64,000 nt of DNA from an uncultured Clostridia bacterium (GCA_947581805.1 CANPVM010000008.1:1-64000), one strand, 5' to 3'. Numbered from the stretch's first letter, positions 45,534 to 57,110 are shown. The notes: generated by a model not told the origin, from the letters alone. Program-made: numbers and translations.

Positions 45534-46538
45534 TTATTTTTTAGCTTTTCCATCTAAGGAATCTAAATTATCTAGTGCTTTTCCTGTTCCTAATGCTACA
45601 CAAGATACTGCATCTTGTGCTATCATGACGTTGATTCCTGTTTTTTCTTGTAATAGCTTATCTAATCCATCTAGCAAACATCCTCCACCTGTCATATAAA
45701 TTCCTTTATCACTAATATCAGCAGCTAATTCTGGTGGTGTTTTTTCTAATACAGAATGAACACTATCCACAATCATCATAGCTGGTTCCATAAGAGCTTC
45801 TATCATTTCACTAGAACGAATAGTAATGGTTTTTGGAAGGCCTGTAATTAAGTCTCTTCCTCTAATATCCATTTCGCTATCTTGAATTTTAGGAGATACA
45901 CAACCAATATTGATTTTTAAGTCTTCTGCTGTTCTTTCTCCTATCATCATATTATGCTTTTTCTTAATATATTTTACAATGTATTCATCAAATTTATCGC
46001 CTGCTACTTTTAATGAGGTACTAACCACGCTTCCTCCTAAAGAGATAACTGCAATATCGGTAGTTCCACCACCAATGTCGACTACCATATTTCCACATGG
46101 TTTTGAAATATCAATACCTGCACCAATAGCTGCTGCAATTGGCTCTTCAATTAAATAGACTTTTCTTGCTCCTGCTTGAGAAGCAGCATCGATAACGGCT
46201 TTTTTCTCTACTTCTGTTACTTGTGATGGGATACAAATCATAATTCTTGGAGCAAAAATAAATTTTCCACATACTTTGTTAATAAAGTATTTTAACATTT
46301 TTTCTGTTACAGTATAGTTTGAAATAACTCCTTCTCTTAGTGGTCTTGTAGCTACAATATTTCCTGGTGTTCTTCCAAGCATTCTTCTTGCTTCTTTTCC
46401 TACCGCAAGTACATTTCCAGTATTATTATCTACTGCTACAACAGATGGTTCACGAAGTACAATTCCTTTTCCTTTTACATATGCAATTACTGTTGCAGTT
46501 CCTAAATCAATTCCTATATCTTGCCCAAAGCCAAACAT
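45534..46538 (-). CDS. MreB/Mbl rod-shape actin homologue
   Basis: A 334-residue actin-fold ATPase that organises lateral wall synthesis in rods. Phosphate 1 motif is DIGIDLGTATV at residues 5-16, phosphate 2 is MVVDIGGGTTDIAVISLGG near 158, and the adenosine motif is MTGGGCLLDGLDKLL near 285. MreC and MreD are not next to it, so it could be Mbl or MreBH rather than MreB itself. ATG 46538 follows AAAGGAAGATG. No abnormality was seen. Confidence 0.93.
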   Translation of the reverse strand: MFGFGQDIGIDLGTATVIAYVKGKGIVLREPSVVAVDNNTGNVLAVGKEARRMLGRTPGNIVATRPLREGVISNYTVTEKMLKYFINKVCGKFIFAPRIMICIPSQVTEVEKKAVIDAASQAGARKVYLIEEPIAAAIGAGIDISKPCGNMVVDIGGGTTDIAVISLGGSVVSTSLKVAGDKFDEYIVKYIKKKHNMMIGERTAEDLKINIGCVSPKIQDSEMDIRGRDLITGLPKTITIRSSEMIEALMEPAMMIVDSVHSVLEKTPPELAADISDKGIYMTGGGCLLDGLDKLLQEKTGINVMIAQDAVSCVALGTGKALDNLDSLDGKAKK

Positions 46539-46692
46539 TTGCATCTTCCTTTCAGTATTTTATTCTTCTCATTTATTTCGTTTTTATTACAATTCTGTTA
46601 CGATTATATTACATTTTGTATAAATTGGCAATGGTTTTTTATAATTTTAATAAAGAAATAAAAAATGATAATTGGCAAGGTATAATAAAATT

Positions 46693-46724
46693 GGAAAGAT
46701 TTGGAATGTGTTCCAAATCTTTCC
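46693..46724 (-). terminator. 14-bp GGAAAGATTTGGAA hairpin
   Basis: A perfect 14-bp stem (46693-46706 with 46711-46724) with loop TGTG lies just past the stop of the 46729 gene. It has the same arm motif as 3566 and 10111. Confidence 0.75.
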
Positions 46725-46728
46725 TTGT

Positions 46729-47208
46729 CTAAATAAACCATAATAAAATTACTGCAGTAAGCATTGCTGCTAAGCCTCTTTCTGGGTCAGATACTTTTTG
46801 TTCTTCGCTAATATGTTGTTCTTCTACTACATTTTCATCTACAATGTCGATTACTGCTCTATCGACTCTATTAAAATTAAAACGAACTTCAAATTCTTTT
46901 TCTTCTTTTGCTCCTATTTTATCTATTTGTATATACTTGGTTCCCATTAGAATATCATGTTTTGAATAACATTCTATTTTTATATATTTATTTTCTATTT
47001 CATTTTCTGTTTCATTTATTACTTTTCCTTTTGCAAATCCATTAACAGAGGTTGCTTGTACTTCTACCTGCATAGGAATAGTAGTTTTAATTTCTACACT
47101 TTTATATTGATAAGTAGTATTGATTGCAATATAAATCATAAGGTGTGAAAATAATAGGAAACCAACAATAACTAAAAAATAGATAAAAAATGTTTTTACT
47201 CTTGCCAT
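46729..47208 (-). CDS. membrane protein of unknown function
   Basis: A 159-residue protein with an N-terminal membrane helix (residues 8-28), a beta-rich exterior domain (KTTIPMQVEVQATS and EKEFEVRFNFNRVDRAVIDIV) and a second hydrophobic segment at the very C terminus (GLAAMLTAVILLWF). This gives two membrane anchors with an outside loop. I do not recognise a family. It follows lexA on the same strand by 23 bases, so it may be expressed with the SOS repressor. Confidence 0.6.
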   Translation of the reverse strand: MARVKTFFIYFLVIVGFLLFSHLMIYIAINTTYQYKSVEIKTTIPMQVEVQATSVNGFAKGKVINETENEIENKYIKIECYSKHDILMGTKYIQIDKIGAKEEKEFEVRFNFNRVDRAVIDIVDENVVEEQHISEEQKVSDPERGLAAMLTAVILLWFI

Positions 47209-47231
47209 AGTTAATTCTCCATTCTATTTTT

Positions 47232-47888
47232 TTACATTTTTCTAAATACGCCTGCTACTTTTCCTAAGATTTCACAGTTTGGTACAATAATTGGGTCCAT
47301 TGTGCTATTTTCTGGTTGAAGACGAATGTGGTCTTTTTCTTTATAAAAGGTTTTTACTGTTGCTTCATCTCCAATTAAAGCTACTACTATTTCTCCATTA
47401 TTGGCTACATTTTGTTTTTTAACTAAAATATAGTCTCCATTTAAAATTCCTGCTTCTATCATGCTTTCGCCACGAACAGTAAGCATAAAGCTTTCACTAT
47501 TTCCAACAAAGTCGATTGGAATTGGAAAAGTATCAGTAATATTTTCTACTGCTAAAATTGGTTCTCCTGCTGTAATTTTACCAATGACTGGTACTTCTAC
47601 CATTTCTCTACCAGAATAGAAAGATTTATCTTCTTTTTTCTTTTCTGTATTATCGGCACCTTTTAATAGGCGTAAGGTTCTACCTTTTTGGTCTTCTTTT
47701 TTAATATAACCTTTTTCTACTAATTTTGCTAAATAACCATGTACTGTTGCGGTAGAATTTAGCCCTACTGCTTTTCCTATTTCTCGAACAGATGGTGGGT
47801 AACCTTTTGCATCAACTTGTTTTTCAATAAATTTTAAAATTGCTTTTTCTCTCTTGTTTAATTCCATAGGATTTTTCTTTGTTCTCAT
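47232..47888 (-). CDS. lexA: LexA, SOS transcriptional repressor
   Basis: A 218-residue repressor. The N-terminal winged helix contains [27 protein letters not shown]. The self-cleavage site is the Ala-Gly bond in GKITAGEP, the catalytic Ser lies in [12 protein letters not shown], and the Lys in [14 protein letters not shown]. RecA filaments stimulate cleavage and release SOS genes. ATG 47888 follows AGGAGTG. The promoter overlaps an ACAA-N4-TTGT element, consistent with self-regulation. Confidence 0.95.
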   Translation of the reverse strand: MRTKKNPMELNKREKAILKFIEKQVDAKGYPPSVREIGKAVGLNSTATVHGYLAKLVEKGYIKKEDQKGRTLRLLKGADNTEKKKEDKSFYSGREMVEVPVIGKITAGEPILAVENITDTFPIPIDFVGNSESFMLTVRGESMIEAGILNGDYILVKKQNVANNGEIVVALIGDEATVKTFYKEKDHIRLQPENSTMDPIIVPNCEILGKVAGVFRKM

Positions 47889-47915
47889 TTACACATCACT
47901 CCTAATTTTTTGTTC

Positions 47916-47944
47916 ATCATATCATAAAAACAAACGATTGTCAA
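47916..47944 (-). promoter_or_regulatory. lexA promoter with candidate SOS operator
   Basis: On the minus strand TTGACA (47944-47939) and TATGAT (47921-47916) are spaced by 17 bases. The plus-strand sequence ACAAACGATTGT (47930-47941) fits ACAA-N4-TTGT and overlaps the -35. Confidence 0.75.
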
Positions 47945-48062
47945 ACAAAAGTTTTAATTTTTTAAAATTTTTTATTTTCTCTATTTTAAGAATTTGTAAA
48001 ACCCATTCCAGTCGCATTCGTCATTTCATAAATTTAAGATTTTACAAGTGCTCTATAATAAA

Positions 48063-49349
<1,287 letters not shown>

Positions 49350-49377
49350 CTAATCTTTTAAATTTTGAGACCCGTCC

Positions 49378-50394
49378 CTAAAATTTAAAGTAATCTAGTT
49401 TCATTGCTGCTTTTACCTTTTTCATTGTTTCTTTTGCTGTTTTTTGTGCTTTTAATGTTCCTTCTAATAAGATTTTATCTACTATTTCTGGATGTGCTTC
49501 ATAATATGCTCTTTTTTCTCTGATTGGTTTTAATGTATCTGCTATGTTTTTTGCAAGTTGCTTTTTACAAGCGACACATCCTCTTGCACCTGCTTTACAT
49601 TCTTCACATGCTGTTTTTATTTCTTCTTCACTACTAAATAAATTATGGTAGTAAGATACCATACATATATCAGGATTTCCTTTATCGTCTTTTTTTATTC
49701 TTCCTGGGTCTGTTACAGCACTCATTACTTTTTTGGTAATTTCTTCTTCACTGTCTGCCAAATAAATAGCATTTCCTAAAGATTTTCCCATTTTTTCATT
49801 ACCATCTAAACCTTTTATTCTTTTTGCACTTGATAAAACTGGCTGAGGTTCTACTAATACTTCTCCATAAATAGAGTTAAATTTTCTCACAATTTCTCTA
49901 CATTGTTCTATTAAAGGAAGTTGGTCTTCTCCTACTGGAACAACTTCTCCTTCAAAACAAGTAATATCTGCTGCTTGACTTACTGGGTAACCTAAAAATC
50001 CATACGTTACGCTTTCTCCAAATAAATCTTTCTTTTGAGCAATTTCAGTTTTTACTGTTGGATTTCTTTGCAATCTTGCAATGGTAACTAAGTTAGAATA
50101 AAATACGGTAAGTTCTGCTACTTCTGGTATCATCGATTGAATGTATATGGTTGTTTTTTCAGGGTCTATTCCACATGCTAAGTAATCCATTGCAACTTCT
50201 CTTACATTTTTTCTAACTTTTTCTGGATTATTGAAATTGTCTGTTAATGCTTGCACATCTGCAATTAAAATATAAGGGTCATATAAGCCTGAATCTTGCA
50301 TTTTTACTCTTGTTTTTAAAGAACCAAAGTAATGACCTATATGTAGTCTTCCTGTTGGTCTATCTCCTGTTAACATACGTTTTTTTTCTGACAT
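49378..50394 (-). CDS. trpS: tryptophanyl-tRNA synthetase
   Basis: A 338-residue class I synthetase. The HIGH-type motif is RPTGRLHIGHYFGSL near residue 10, and the KMSKS-type motif is GNEKMGKSLGNAIYL near 200. A CxxC cluster (TACEECKAGARGCVACK) near 270 is typical of one Firmicutes subgroup. ATG 50394 follows AGGAGGAAT; longer frames lack a site. No T-box was seen in the 170 bases upstream. Its stop lies beside the GACCCGTCCC motif at 49369. Confidence 0.95.
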   Translation of the reverse strand: MSEKKRMLTGDRPTGRLHIGHYFGSLKTRVKMQDSGLYDPYILIADVQALTDNFNNPEKVRKNVREVAMDYLACGIDPEKTTIYIQSMIPEVAELTVFYSNLVTIARLQRNPTVKTEIAQKKDLFGESVTYGFLGYPVSQAADITCFEGEVVPVGEDQLPLIEQCREIVRKFNSIYGEVLVEPQPVLSSAKRIKGLDGNEKMGKSLGNAIYLADSEEEITKKVMSAVTDPGRIKKDDKGNPDICMVSYYHNLFSSEEEIKTACEECKAGARGCVACKKQLAKNIADTLKPIREKRAYYEAHPEIVDKILLEGTLKAQKTAKETMKKVKAAMKLDYFKF

Positions 50395-50527
50395 TTTTAT
50401 TCCTCCTGTTTTATAAATTTCCCACCTTTTTCCTTTTTTCATTATAACTAATTTTTCATATTTTTACAAGTGTATATTAAAAAGAATGATGTAAAATTGC
50501 TCTTTCTTTACTTGATGTATAAAAACG

Positions 50528-50563
50528 AAAAAAGGAACTCTTTTATTTAGAGTTCCTTTTTTA
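50528..50563 (-). terminator. terminator of rplU-rpmA
   Basis: On the minus strand AAGGAACTC pairs with GAGTTCC and is followed by TTTTTT. It lies just past the rpmA stop. Confidence 0.85.
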
Positions 50564-50564
50564 T

Positions 50565-50834
50565 TTATGCTTGTGCTTCCTCTACGGGATAAACACTAAC
50601 TTTTTTCTTATCTTTGCCAAGTCTTTCGAATTTTACGTTTCCATTTACTAGAGCAAATAAGGTATCATCGCTTCCGATTCCTACGTTTGTTCCTGGATGG
50701 AATTTGGTTCCTCTTTGTCTAACTAGAATGTTTCCAGCAAGTACAAATTGACCATCTGCTCTTTTTAGTCCAAGACGTTTTGATTCACTATCTCTACCGT
50801 TCTTAACACTACCTTGACCTTTTTTATGAGCCAT
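50565..50834 (-). CDS. rpmA: 50S ribosomal protein L27
   Basis: An 89-residue large-subunit protein that reaches the peptidyl transferase centre. It has [20 protein letters not shown] at the N terminus, then [21 protein letters not shown]. Most Firmicutes L27 proteins carry a short N-terminal extension that is removed by the Prp protease. Here the gene starts directly at the mature Met-Ala-His, with a ribosome site in place. No prp gene lies in the 45 bases between rplU and rpmA. Confidence 0.95.
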   Translation of the reverse strand: MAHKKGQGSVKNGRDSESKRLGLKRADGQFVLAGNILVRQRGTKFHPGTNVGIGSDDTLFALVNGNVKFERLGKDKKKVSVYPVEEAQA

Positions 50835-50879
50835 GTTTTTTCACTCCCTTCTTATAGGTTACTTGTTCTCTTTTATTTC

Positions 50880-51344
50880 TTAAGCTTCTACTTTTTCTGT
50901 TTTTGTTGTAGTTGCTTTTTTAGTTGTTGTTGTTTTTTTAGTTGTAGTTGCTTTTGCACTTGCAGTTTTTGTAGTAGCTTTCTTTTCTACTTTTTCTTCA
51001 GAAGCTACTTCTGCTTTTGCAGTAGTTTCTTTTCCTGCTGCTATTTTAGTAATTTCTACTTTGGTAAATGGTTGTCTATGTCCTTGTGTTCTTCTGTAGT
51101 TTTTCTTTGCTTTGTATTTGTAAACGATAATTTTCTTTCCTTTACCATGTTCTAGAACTTTACCTTCTACTTTAACACCTTTTACATAAGGAGCACCAAC
51201 TTCTACTTTTTTGTCATCAGATACTAGAACAACGTTATCAAATGTAACTTTTTTACCTTCTTCTACATCTAATTTTTCAAAAAATACTACGTCTCCTTCT
51301 GCTACTTTGTATTGTCTTCCACAGCTTTCAATGATTGCGTACAT
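50880..51344 (-). CDS. rplU: 50S ribosomal protein L21 with Lys/Thr/Ala tail
   Basis: A 154-residue protein. Residues 1-103 are ordinary L21 ([19 protein letters not shown], then [18 protein letters not shown]). A tail of about 50 residues of Ala/Lys/Thr repeats (such as [14 protein letters not shown]) extends it. The tail is probably disordered and could bind rRNA. ATG 51344 follows AGAGGAGGTG. Upstream lies a possible L21 leader. It is first in the rplU-rpmA unit. Confidence 0.94.
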   Translation of the reverse strand: MYAIIESCGRQYKVAEGDVVFFEKLDVEEGKKVTFDNVVLVSDDKKVEVGAPYVKGVKVEGKVLEHGKGKKIIVYKYKAKKNYRRTQGHRQPFTKVEITKIAAGKETTAKAEVASEEKVEKKATTKTASAKATTTKKTTTTKKATTTKTEKVEA

Positions 51345-51356
51345 ATAGTACACCTC

Positions 51357-51450
51357 CTCTTATTTGCAATACTCGCTAAGCATAAAATACTAGGCAGCTA
51401 ACGACTTTGTTAGCATTTCAGGCCCGACTCAGGCGGCTTACAAGTTAATA
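51357..51450 (-). promoter_or_regulatory. possible ribosomal L21 leader RNA
   Basis: The 90 bases before rplU are richer in G+C than the surroundings. They contain hairpin-forming segments (GTAAGCCGCCTGA and GCTAACAAAGTCGTTAGC). Their position matches known L21 autoregulatory leaders of Firmicutes, but I cannot confirm the consensus. Confidence 0.45.
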
Positions 51451-51474
51451 TTTTAACATATTTGTTTTATTTTG

Positions 51475-52188
51475 TCAACAAATTTTGCATAATTTAAAGT
51501 CTAAATAATCACTACTAATTAATTTAAGATTAATGCCTTCTATATTTCCTTCTATGGCTTCTTTGTGGGAATTTCCATGTAAATGTCCATAGTAACAAGT
51601 TTTAATTTGATATTGTTTTAATAAATCTAAAAATTTAGAATCATAAGTATATTCATTCTTTTTGTAAGAATTCGATAATGGTGGATAATGCATAATGGCT
51701 ATTATTTCTTTGTCTTCTCCGTATTGTTCTATGGCACTTTTTATTGATAATTCTAAACGAGCAACTTCTCTTGCAATCATTTTTTTACTATTTTCTGAAT
51801 CTGTAAATGTCCATCCTCTAGTTCCTACAAAGATTTTATCTTCTATTTCAAAACTATTGTTAAATAAAAAGTCGACATTTTCGATTTTGTTTTCTTCTAA
51901 AAAACGTTTCATAGCGGTAACTGTTGTCCACCAATAGTCGTGATTTCCTTTTAATAAGATTTTTCTTCCTGGCAAAGTATTTAAAAATTCAAAATCTTTT
52001 TTTGCTTCTTCTAAGTAGGTAGCCCACGAAAAATCACCAGCAAGAATAACCGTATCTTCGTTTCTTACTTTTTTTAACCAATCTTCCTTTATTTTGTTTG
52101 TATGTCCTTCCCAGTTTGGTCCAAAGATATCCATGGGCTTATCTTCTGAAAACGACAAATGTAAATCTCCTATAATATAGATTGCCAT
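51475..52188 (-). CDS. metallophosphoesterase
   Basis: A 237-residue calcineurin-like phosphoesterase. Metal ligands are visible in order: IGDLHLSF near residue 6, VILAGDFSWAT near 47, LLKGNHDYWW near 78, IMHYPPLSN near 164 and YYGHLHGNSH near 200. No membrane helix is present. The substrate cannot be predicted. It stands between rplU and tsaD on the minus strand. Confidence 0.88.
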   Translation of the reverse strand: MAIYIIGDLHLSFSEDKPMDIFGPNWEGHTNKIKEDWLKKVRNEDTVILAGDFSWATYLEEAKKDFEFLNTLPGRKILLKGNHDYWWTTVTAMKRFLEENKIENVDFLFNNSFEIEDKIFVGTRGWTFTDSENSKKMIAREVARLELSIKSAIEQYGEDKEIIAIMHYPPLSNSYKKNEYTYDSKFLDLLKQYQIKTCYYGHLHGNSHKEAIEGNIEGINLKLISSDYLDFKLCKIC

Positions 52189-52260
52189 GTTTTTTCTCCG
52201 TTTTTTATAAAATTTTATTTTTTCATAAGAAATATATTTTTATAATAATTATGCTATTTT

Positions 52261-53259
52261 TTATTTTTCACTTATTTTTAAATTTGGAATTGCATTTAAT
52301 TCTAGATTAGAAGTAATTCCATTGATAAAGTTATAGTAACCTGCTGAAGCTATCATAGCAGCATTATCTGTACATAATATTGGTTCTGGATAGTAGATTT
52401 TCATTTTGTGTGTTTGTTCTAATTCTAAAAATCTACTTCTAATATAACTATTTGCAGATACCCCTCCTGCTAGTGCAATAGTATTTATTTTAAGGCTTTC
52501 TGCTGCTTTTAGTGCATTATTTATGATGACATCTGTTACTGCTTTTTCAAAGCTTGCTGCTAAGTCTGCTTTGTTTATGTCTGGTGTTTTATGATGTAAA
52601 TTGATTACTGCTGTTTTTATTCCACTAAAGCTAAAGTCTAAATTTTCAAAATAGGTTTGTGGAAGTTTTATGTTTGGCGTTCCTTCTTTTGCAAGTTTAT
52701 CTATTTTTGGTCCACCTGGGTAGCCTAAATCTATTACTCGTGCTACTTTGTCGAATGCCTCTCCAATAGCATCGTCTCTTGTTTTCCCTAATATTTCAAA
52801 TTCTTTATAGTCTTTTATATGTACTAGATGTGTATGTCCACCTGAAATAATTAAGCATAAAAATGGTGGTTTTAAGTCTTTATGTGTAATATAGTTTGCT
52901 GCAATATGTCCTTCAATGTGGTTTGTTGCAACAAGTGGAATATTGCTTGCATAACTTAAGGCTTTTGCATACGATACGCCAACTAAAAGTGCTCCTACTA
53001 ATCCTGGTCCATATGTACAACTAATAGCGTCCATTTGCTCTAATTTCATGTTTGCTTCTTCTAACGCTTTTTTCGTTACATTAGAAATAGCTTCTACATG
53101 ATTACGAGAAGCTATTTCTGGTACTACCCCTCCAAATTTTTCATGAATTGGGATTTGTGAACTAATGACATTGGATAATACTTCTCTTCCATTCTTTACT
53201 ACAGCTACAGATGTTTCGTCACAACTTGATTCAATTCCTAATATATATATATCTTTCAT
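52261..53259 (-). CDS. tsaD: tRNA N6-threonylcarbamoyladenosine transferase TsaD
   Basis: A 332-residue ASKHA-fold enzyme that transfers the threonylcarbamoyl group to A37 of ANN-reading tRNAs, with TsaB and TsaE. The start motif is [16 protein letters not shown], the iron site is [10 protein letters not shown] near residue 107, and the nucleotide-binding loops [11 protein letters not shown] and [12 protein letters not shown] are intact. The length is as expected. A GGAAGG ribosome site precedes the ATG. No fusion or loss was seen. Confidence 0.96.
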   Translation of the reverse strand: MKDIYILGIESSCDETSVAVVKNGREVLSNVISSQIPIHEKFGGVVPEIASRNHVEAISNVTKKALEEANMKLEQMDAISCTYGPGLVGALLVGVSYAKALSYASNIPLVATNHIEGHIAANYITHKDLKPPFLCLIISGGHTHLVHIKDYKEFEILGKTRDDAIGEAFDKVARVIDLGYPGGPKIDKLAKEGTPNIKLPQTYFENLDFSFSGIKTAVINLHHKTPDINKADLAASFEKAVTDVIINNALKAAESLKINTIALAGGVSANSYIRSRFLELEQTHKMKIYYPEPILCTDNAAMIASAGYYNFINGITSNLELNAIPNLKISEK

Positions 53260-53356
53260 TATTTCCTTCCTTTTGTGAAAATTTAATAATAGAGGTTAGC
53301 CTTATAGAAAGCTAATTTTATTATTTTTCTTTCTATTATCTCTTCCCTCTACGTTT

Positions 53357-54097
53357 TTAAAACATTCCAAATAACATAGCCACAAGACGGGTAATTCCTT
53401 GATATACTATATTAATAATAGGTGAAATGATACTTCCTGCAATTCCGCTAATCCATAATACGACAAAAACAATGTAGAATATTTGTGAATTTCTAATAAA
53501 CCATTCTTTTGCATTATATGGTAAGAAATGTTGTAATACTTTAGAACCATCTAATGGTGGAAGTGGAATTAAATTGAACACTCCTAGTCCTACATTGATG
53601 ATAATAGTGATTTGGATTAAGCTAATAATAATTAAGCCTAATTGTGTCATTCCAAATAATGGTGCAAATTTTGCGATAGCACAAAGTAAAATAGAAAATA
53701 TAATTGCTAAAAGAAAGTTCATAGCTGGTCCTGCAATAGAAACAATGGCTTCTGCTGCTGACATACTAATATTACGTTTAAAGTTTCTAGGCTCTATTTC
53801 TACTGGTTTTCCCCAACCAAACCCTGCAAATACTAGCATAATAGAACCAATTGGGTCCAAGTGAGAAAGTGGATTCAAACTTAACCTTCCTTGTCTTCTT
53901 GGAGTATCATCTCCTAGCCTATCTGCTGCAAAAGCATGGGCATATTCATGAAAGGTTATGGCAATTAAAACAGCAGGTAATGTTAATACCAAATTAAGTA
54001 ATGCATTAGTATCATTTAAATATCTTCCTAATGACATGATTACTAAAATTGCCATAATTATATATAGTGTTCTTCTATCCATTCCAAATTGAAACAT
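53357..54097 (-). CDS. site-2 protease family (M50) membrane metalloprotease
   Basis: A 246-residue protein with several membrane helices. The zinc site is ITFHEYAHAFAADRLGDDTPRRQG near residue 50 (HEYAH), and the third ligand lies in NLIPLPPLDGSKVL near 175. It belongs to the small YwhC-like group that lacks a PDZ domain. ATG 54097 is chosen for its GAGGAG site. The preceding gene ends at 54117, so the two may be coupled. Substrates are unknown. Confidence 0.88.
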   Translation of the reverse strand: MFQFGMDRRTLYIIMAILVIMSLGRYLNDTNALLNLVLTLPAVLIAITFHEYAHAFAADRLGDDTPRRQGRLSLNPLSHLDPIGSIMLVFAGFGWGKPVEIEPRNFKRNISMSAAEAIVSIAGPAMNFLLAIIFSILLCAIAKFAPLFGMTQLGLIIISLIQITIIINVGLGVFNLIPLPPLDGSKVLQHFLPYNAKEWFIRNSQIFYIVFVVLWISGIAGSIISPIINIVYQGITRLVAMLFGMF

Positions 54098-54116
54098 GTT
54101 CTCATTCTCCTCAATT

Positions 54117-55226
54117 TTATTTTTCTTTATTTCTATCATATAATTTTATTGGTTGTGAATATACATAAGGAAGTAATAGTCTTGTTCCTAAGTTTTTAGG
54201 CAAATAGCTTAATATATCTTCAATACCAGTATCAAATTCTAGGTCATATATTTGTGGTCCTAACATATCAATTGTTTTGTTTCTTTCATTTACCTTTTCT
54301 TTTAATTCTGGATTTCTATCTAAAGTTCTCGCCATATATATTAATGCAGAGTACAATAGTAAATGTTGTTGCAAAAAACCTAATTTATCTGTTGATGGTG
54401 TTAATCTAAGTTCCATTGTAGGCGTCAATGTTTTTTCGATATCATATTTTGTAGAGTCCTTATATTTTGTAGTATCTAAAACAAATCTTCCACTTTGCAT
54501 TTGTTGATTTATAGTACCTCTTTTTTCAAATATTACTCCCGGTTTTGCATCCTTATTTGGTCTTTCATAATAAGCTCCTATATTAAATAAATTTATAGGT
54601 AATCTTCTATATTGAATTAGATTGTGTATATTATATTCTCCTCCATTAAAAACTTTTAAAAGATTACCAATTTTTTCTTCTTTCAATGCTTTAGAAATTA
54701 TATTAGCTATCCCGCTTTTTCTTATTTTTCCGGTTTCTGAGGTTGCAATTCTAAAAATAATATTTTCATATGCTCTAAAAATTTGTAAAAATGGTCTTAC
54801 ATATTCTAGAGAATCTCCTAATAATTTCATATCAAAATGGAAATGTGTATTTCTTGCTCCTGCTTTTAATGTAGGATGTTGAAAGGCTCCTACTAATTGT
54901 ACAATTACATTTAATTGATCTAGAGTTTCAATATTATCACCTAAAATTGGTGATACAAATTCTCCAATTGTTATATTGGATGGATATTCTGTATTATATT
55001 CTTTGTCAAGACTCCATTTTCCTTCTAATTCTGTTTTATTATAGTATTTGAAGTTTCCTTGTAAATCTATTTCTTCTTTTTTATCATATGGAAATTCAAT
55101 TTCTATTCCAAACCTAAAATCTTTTGGTAAATAAAGGGACTTTGTAGCTTTTGGTAAATATTTTTCTTTGTTCAAAACTCCTTTTTCTGGTATTGAATAT
55201 GCTTTCATTATTTCTTCTTTATTCAT
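54117..55226 (-). CDS. putative amidoligase-like protein
   Basis: A 369-residue protein. Its motif order resembles the putative amidoligase (COOH-NH2 ligase) superfamily: FRFGIEIEFP near residue 39 (acidic metal ligands), GEFVSPIL near 90, NTHFHFDMK near 124, then TPTMELRLTPS near 270. Such enzymes form amide bonds between amines and carboxylates. The match is from motifs only. It directly precedes the M50 protease gene on the same strand with a gap of 19 bases, so the two may act together on a peptide, which is an inference. Confidence 0.5.
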   Translation of the reverse strand: MNKEEIMKAYSIPEKGVLNKEKYLPKATKSLYLPKDFRFGIEIEFPYDKKEEIDLQGNFKYYNKTELEGKWSLDKEYNTEYPSNITIGEFVSPILGDNIETLDQLNVIVQLVGAFQHPTLKAGARNTHFHFDMKLLGDSLEYVRPFLQIFRAYENIIFRIATSETGKIRKSGIANIISKALKEEKIGNLLKVFNGGEYNIHNLIQYRRLPINLFNIGAYYERPNKDAKPGVIFEKRGTINQQMQSGRFVLDTTKYKDSTKYDIEKTLTPTMELRLTPSTDKLGFLQQHLLLYSALIYMARTLDRNPELKEKVNERNKTIDMLGPQIYDLEFDTGIEDILSYLPKNLGTRLLLPYVYSQPIKLYDRNKEK

Positions 55227-55277
55227 TTTACATACCCCATAATTTTTAATGCTATGCTAATAAATTTATAAACCTAA

Positions 55278-56786
55278 TTAAACGTTATTAAGTGGTTTCA
55301 TTGTTGGGAATAATAAAACATCTCTGATTGATGCAGAGTCTGTTAGAAGCATTACTAAACGGTCTACTCCTATTCCTAATCCTCCTGTTGGTGGCATTCC
55401 ATATTCTAGTGCATTAACAAAGTCTTCGTCCATCATGTTTGCTTCTTCGTCTCCTGCATTTCTTGCTTCTACTTGCTTTTTGAACCTTTCATATTGGTCG
55501 ATTGGGTCATTTAATTCTGAATAAGCATTGCCATATTCTCTGGTTCCAATAAACACCTCAAAACGTTCTGTTAAACGAGGGTCAGATGGTTTTCTCTTGG
55601 TTAATGGAGAAACTTCTACTGGGTAATCATAAATAAAGGTTGGCTGAATTAAAGTTTCTTCTACTTTTGCTTCAAATACTTGATTTATGATTTCTCCTCT
55701 TGTTAATTTTAATTCATCTAGTTCTACATGTAGACTTTCTGCTGCTTTTTTTGCTTCTTCGTCTGTTTTAATGTTGTTAAAGTCTACACCTGTTACTTCT
55801 TTAATACTGTCTATCATAGAAATTCTTTTCCATGATGGTGTTAAATCAATTTCAGTTCCTTGGTAAGTTATTTTTGTAGTTCCTAATACTTTTAGAGCTA
55901 CTTTTGAAATAATTTCTTCGGTAATATCCATCATATCGTTGTAATCTTCGTAAGCAGAATATAACTCAATGTTGGTAAATTCAGGATTGTGCTTAATATC
56001 CATTCCTTCATTACGAAACATTCTACCCATTTCGTATACTTTATCAAATCCGCCGACAATTAATCTTTTTAAATACAATTCATTAGCAATTCTTAAGTAC
56101 ATATCCATATCTAAAGTATTGTGGTGTGTAATAAATGGTCTTGCTGCTGCTCCACCAGCAATTGTATTTAAGATTGGTGTTTCTACTTCTAAATAACCTT
56201 TCTCATTTAAGATATCTTTAATTTCTTGTAAGATTTGCACTCTTTTTAAGAAAGTATCTTTTACTTCTGGATTCATTATTAAATCTACATATCTTTGACG
56301 ATAACGTAAGTCTGTATCTTTTAAACCATGGTATTTTTCTGGAAGTGGTCTTAAAGATTTTGAAAGTAAAGTGACTTCTTTGGCATGAATAGAAATCTCA
56401 CCTGTTTTGGTTTTAAATACAAAACCAGTAATTCCAATAATATCTCCTATATCATCTTCTTTAAATTGTTTGTAACTTTCTTCTCCTAGTTCATTAATGC
56501 TAACGTAACTTTGTATTCTTCCATCTCCATCTTGAATATGACAAAAAGAAGCTTTTCCCATAATTCTTTTTCCCATAATTCTTCCTGCTACTGTTACATC
56601 TTTTCCTTCTAACTCATCGTAATTTTCTACAACTTGCTTACTGGTATGGGTGCGATTGAACTTTGTAATTTCAAATGGATTTTTTCCTTCTTGTTTTAGT
56701 TTTTCTAATTTATCTCTCCTAATTTGCATTAATTGATTTACATCTACTTCTTGTTCTTGGTTTTGGTTTGTGTTTTGATTTTCCAT
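55278..56786 (-). CDS. lysS: lysyl-tRNA synthetase, class II
   Basis: A 502-residue class II synthetase. The anticodon-binding OB fold is at about residues 60-165 ([18 protein letters not shown]). Motif 1 appears in [11 protein letters not shown], motif 2 in [21 protein letters not shown], and motif 3 in [16 protein letters not shown] near the C terminus. A Gln/Asn-rich leader of about 15 residues precedes the core. ATG 56786 follows GGAAAGAG. No T-box was found upstream. Confidence 0.95.
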   Translation of the reverse strand: MENQNTNQNQEQEVDVNQLMQIRRDKLEKLKQEGKNPFEITKFNRTHTSKQVVENYDELEGKDVTVAGRIMGKRIMGKASFCHIQDGDGRIQSYVSINELGEESYKQFKEDDIGDIIGITGFVFKTKTGEISIHAKEVTLLSKSLRPLPEKYHGLKDTDLRYRQRYVDLIMNPEVKDTFLKRVQILQEIKDILNEKGYLEVETPILNTIAGGAAARPFITHHNTLDMDMYLRIANELYLKRLIVGGFDKVYEMGRMFRNEGMDIKHNPEFTNIELYSAYEDYNDMMDITEEIISKVALKVLGTTKITYQGTEIDLTPSWKRISMIDSIKEVTGVDFNNIKTDEEAKKAAESLHVELDELKLTRGEIINQVFEAKVEETLIQPTFIYDYPVEVSPLTKRKPSDPRLTERFEVFIGTREYGNAYSELNDPIDQYERFKKQVEARNAGDEEANMMDEDFVNALEYGMPPTGGLGIGVDRLVMLLTDSASIRDVLLFPTMKPLNNV

Positions 56787-57074
56787 ATTTCTCTTTCCTT
56801 GCATGATATATTTAGGTTTTTAAGAAAGGTTGTACCTATAAACCTTTTAAAGATTAGCTTACCGATTGATTTTTTATTTCAACATTCAGTTAAAGTATTT
56901 TTTATATTTTTACTTTTCTATTATATAGTATTTTTTCATAAAAGTAAACGATATTTCTTTATTTTTGTAATAAATCACTTACTACGTTTTATTTTTTTAC
57001 TAACAATTATAACTATATGTATTTTTAACTTAAATTTTAACTTTATCTATTTTTAATTTTATTTATAAAAGGAG
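56787..57074. other. A+T-rich spacer upstream of lysS
   Basis: About 290 bases with no credible gene. I see a weak hairpin near 56826-56850 (AGGTT/AACCT) and nothing like a T-box motif. It may hold the lysS promoter, but no box pair is convincing. Confidence 0.4.
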
Positions 57075-57109
57075 AAAACAAGGAAATTGCATTTGCTTTC
57101 TCCTTGTTT
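57075..57109 (-). terminator. terminator of the 3D-domain gene
   Basis: On the minus strand AAAACAAGGA pairs with TCCTTGTTTT around a 14-base loop. It lies immediately past the stop at 57111. Confidence 0.75.
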
Positions 57110-57110
57110 T

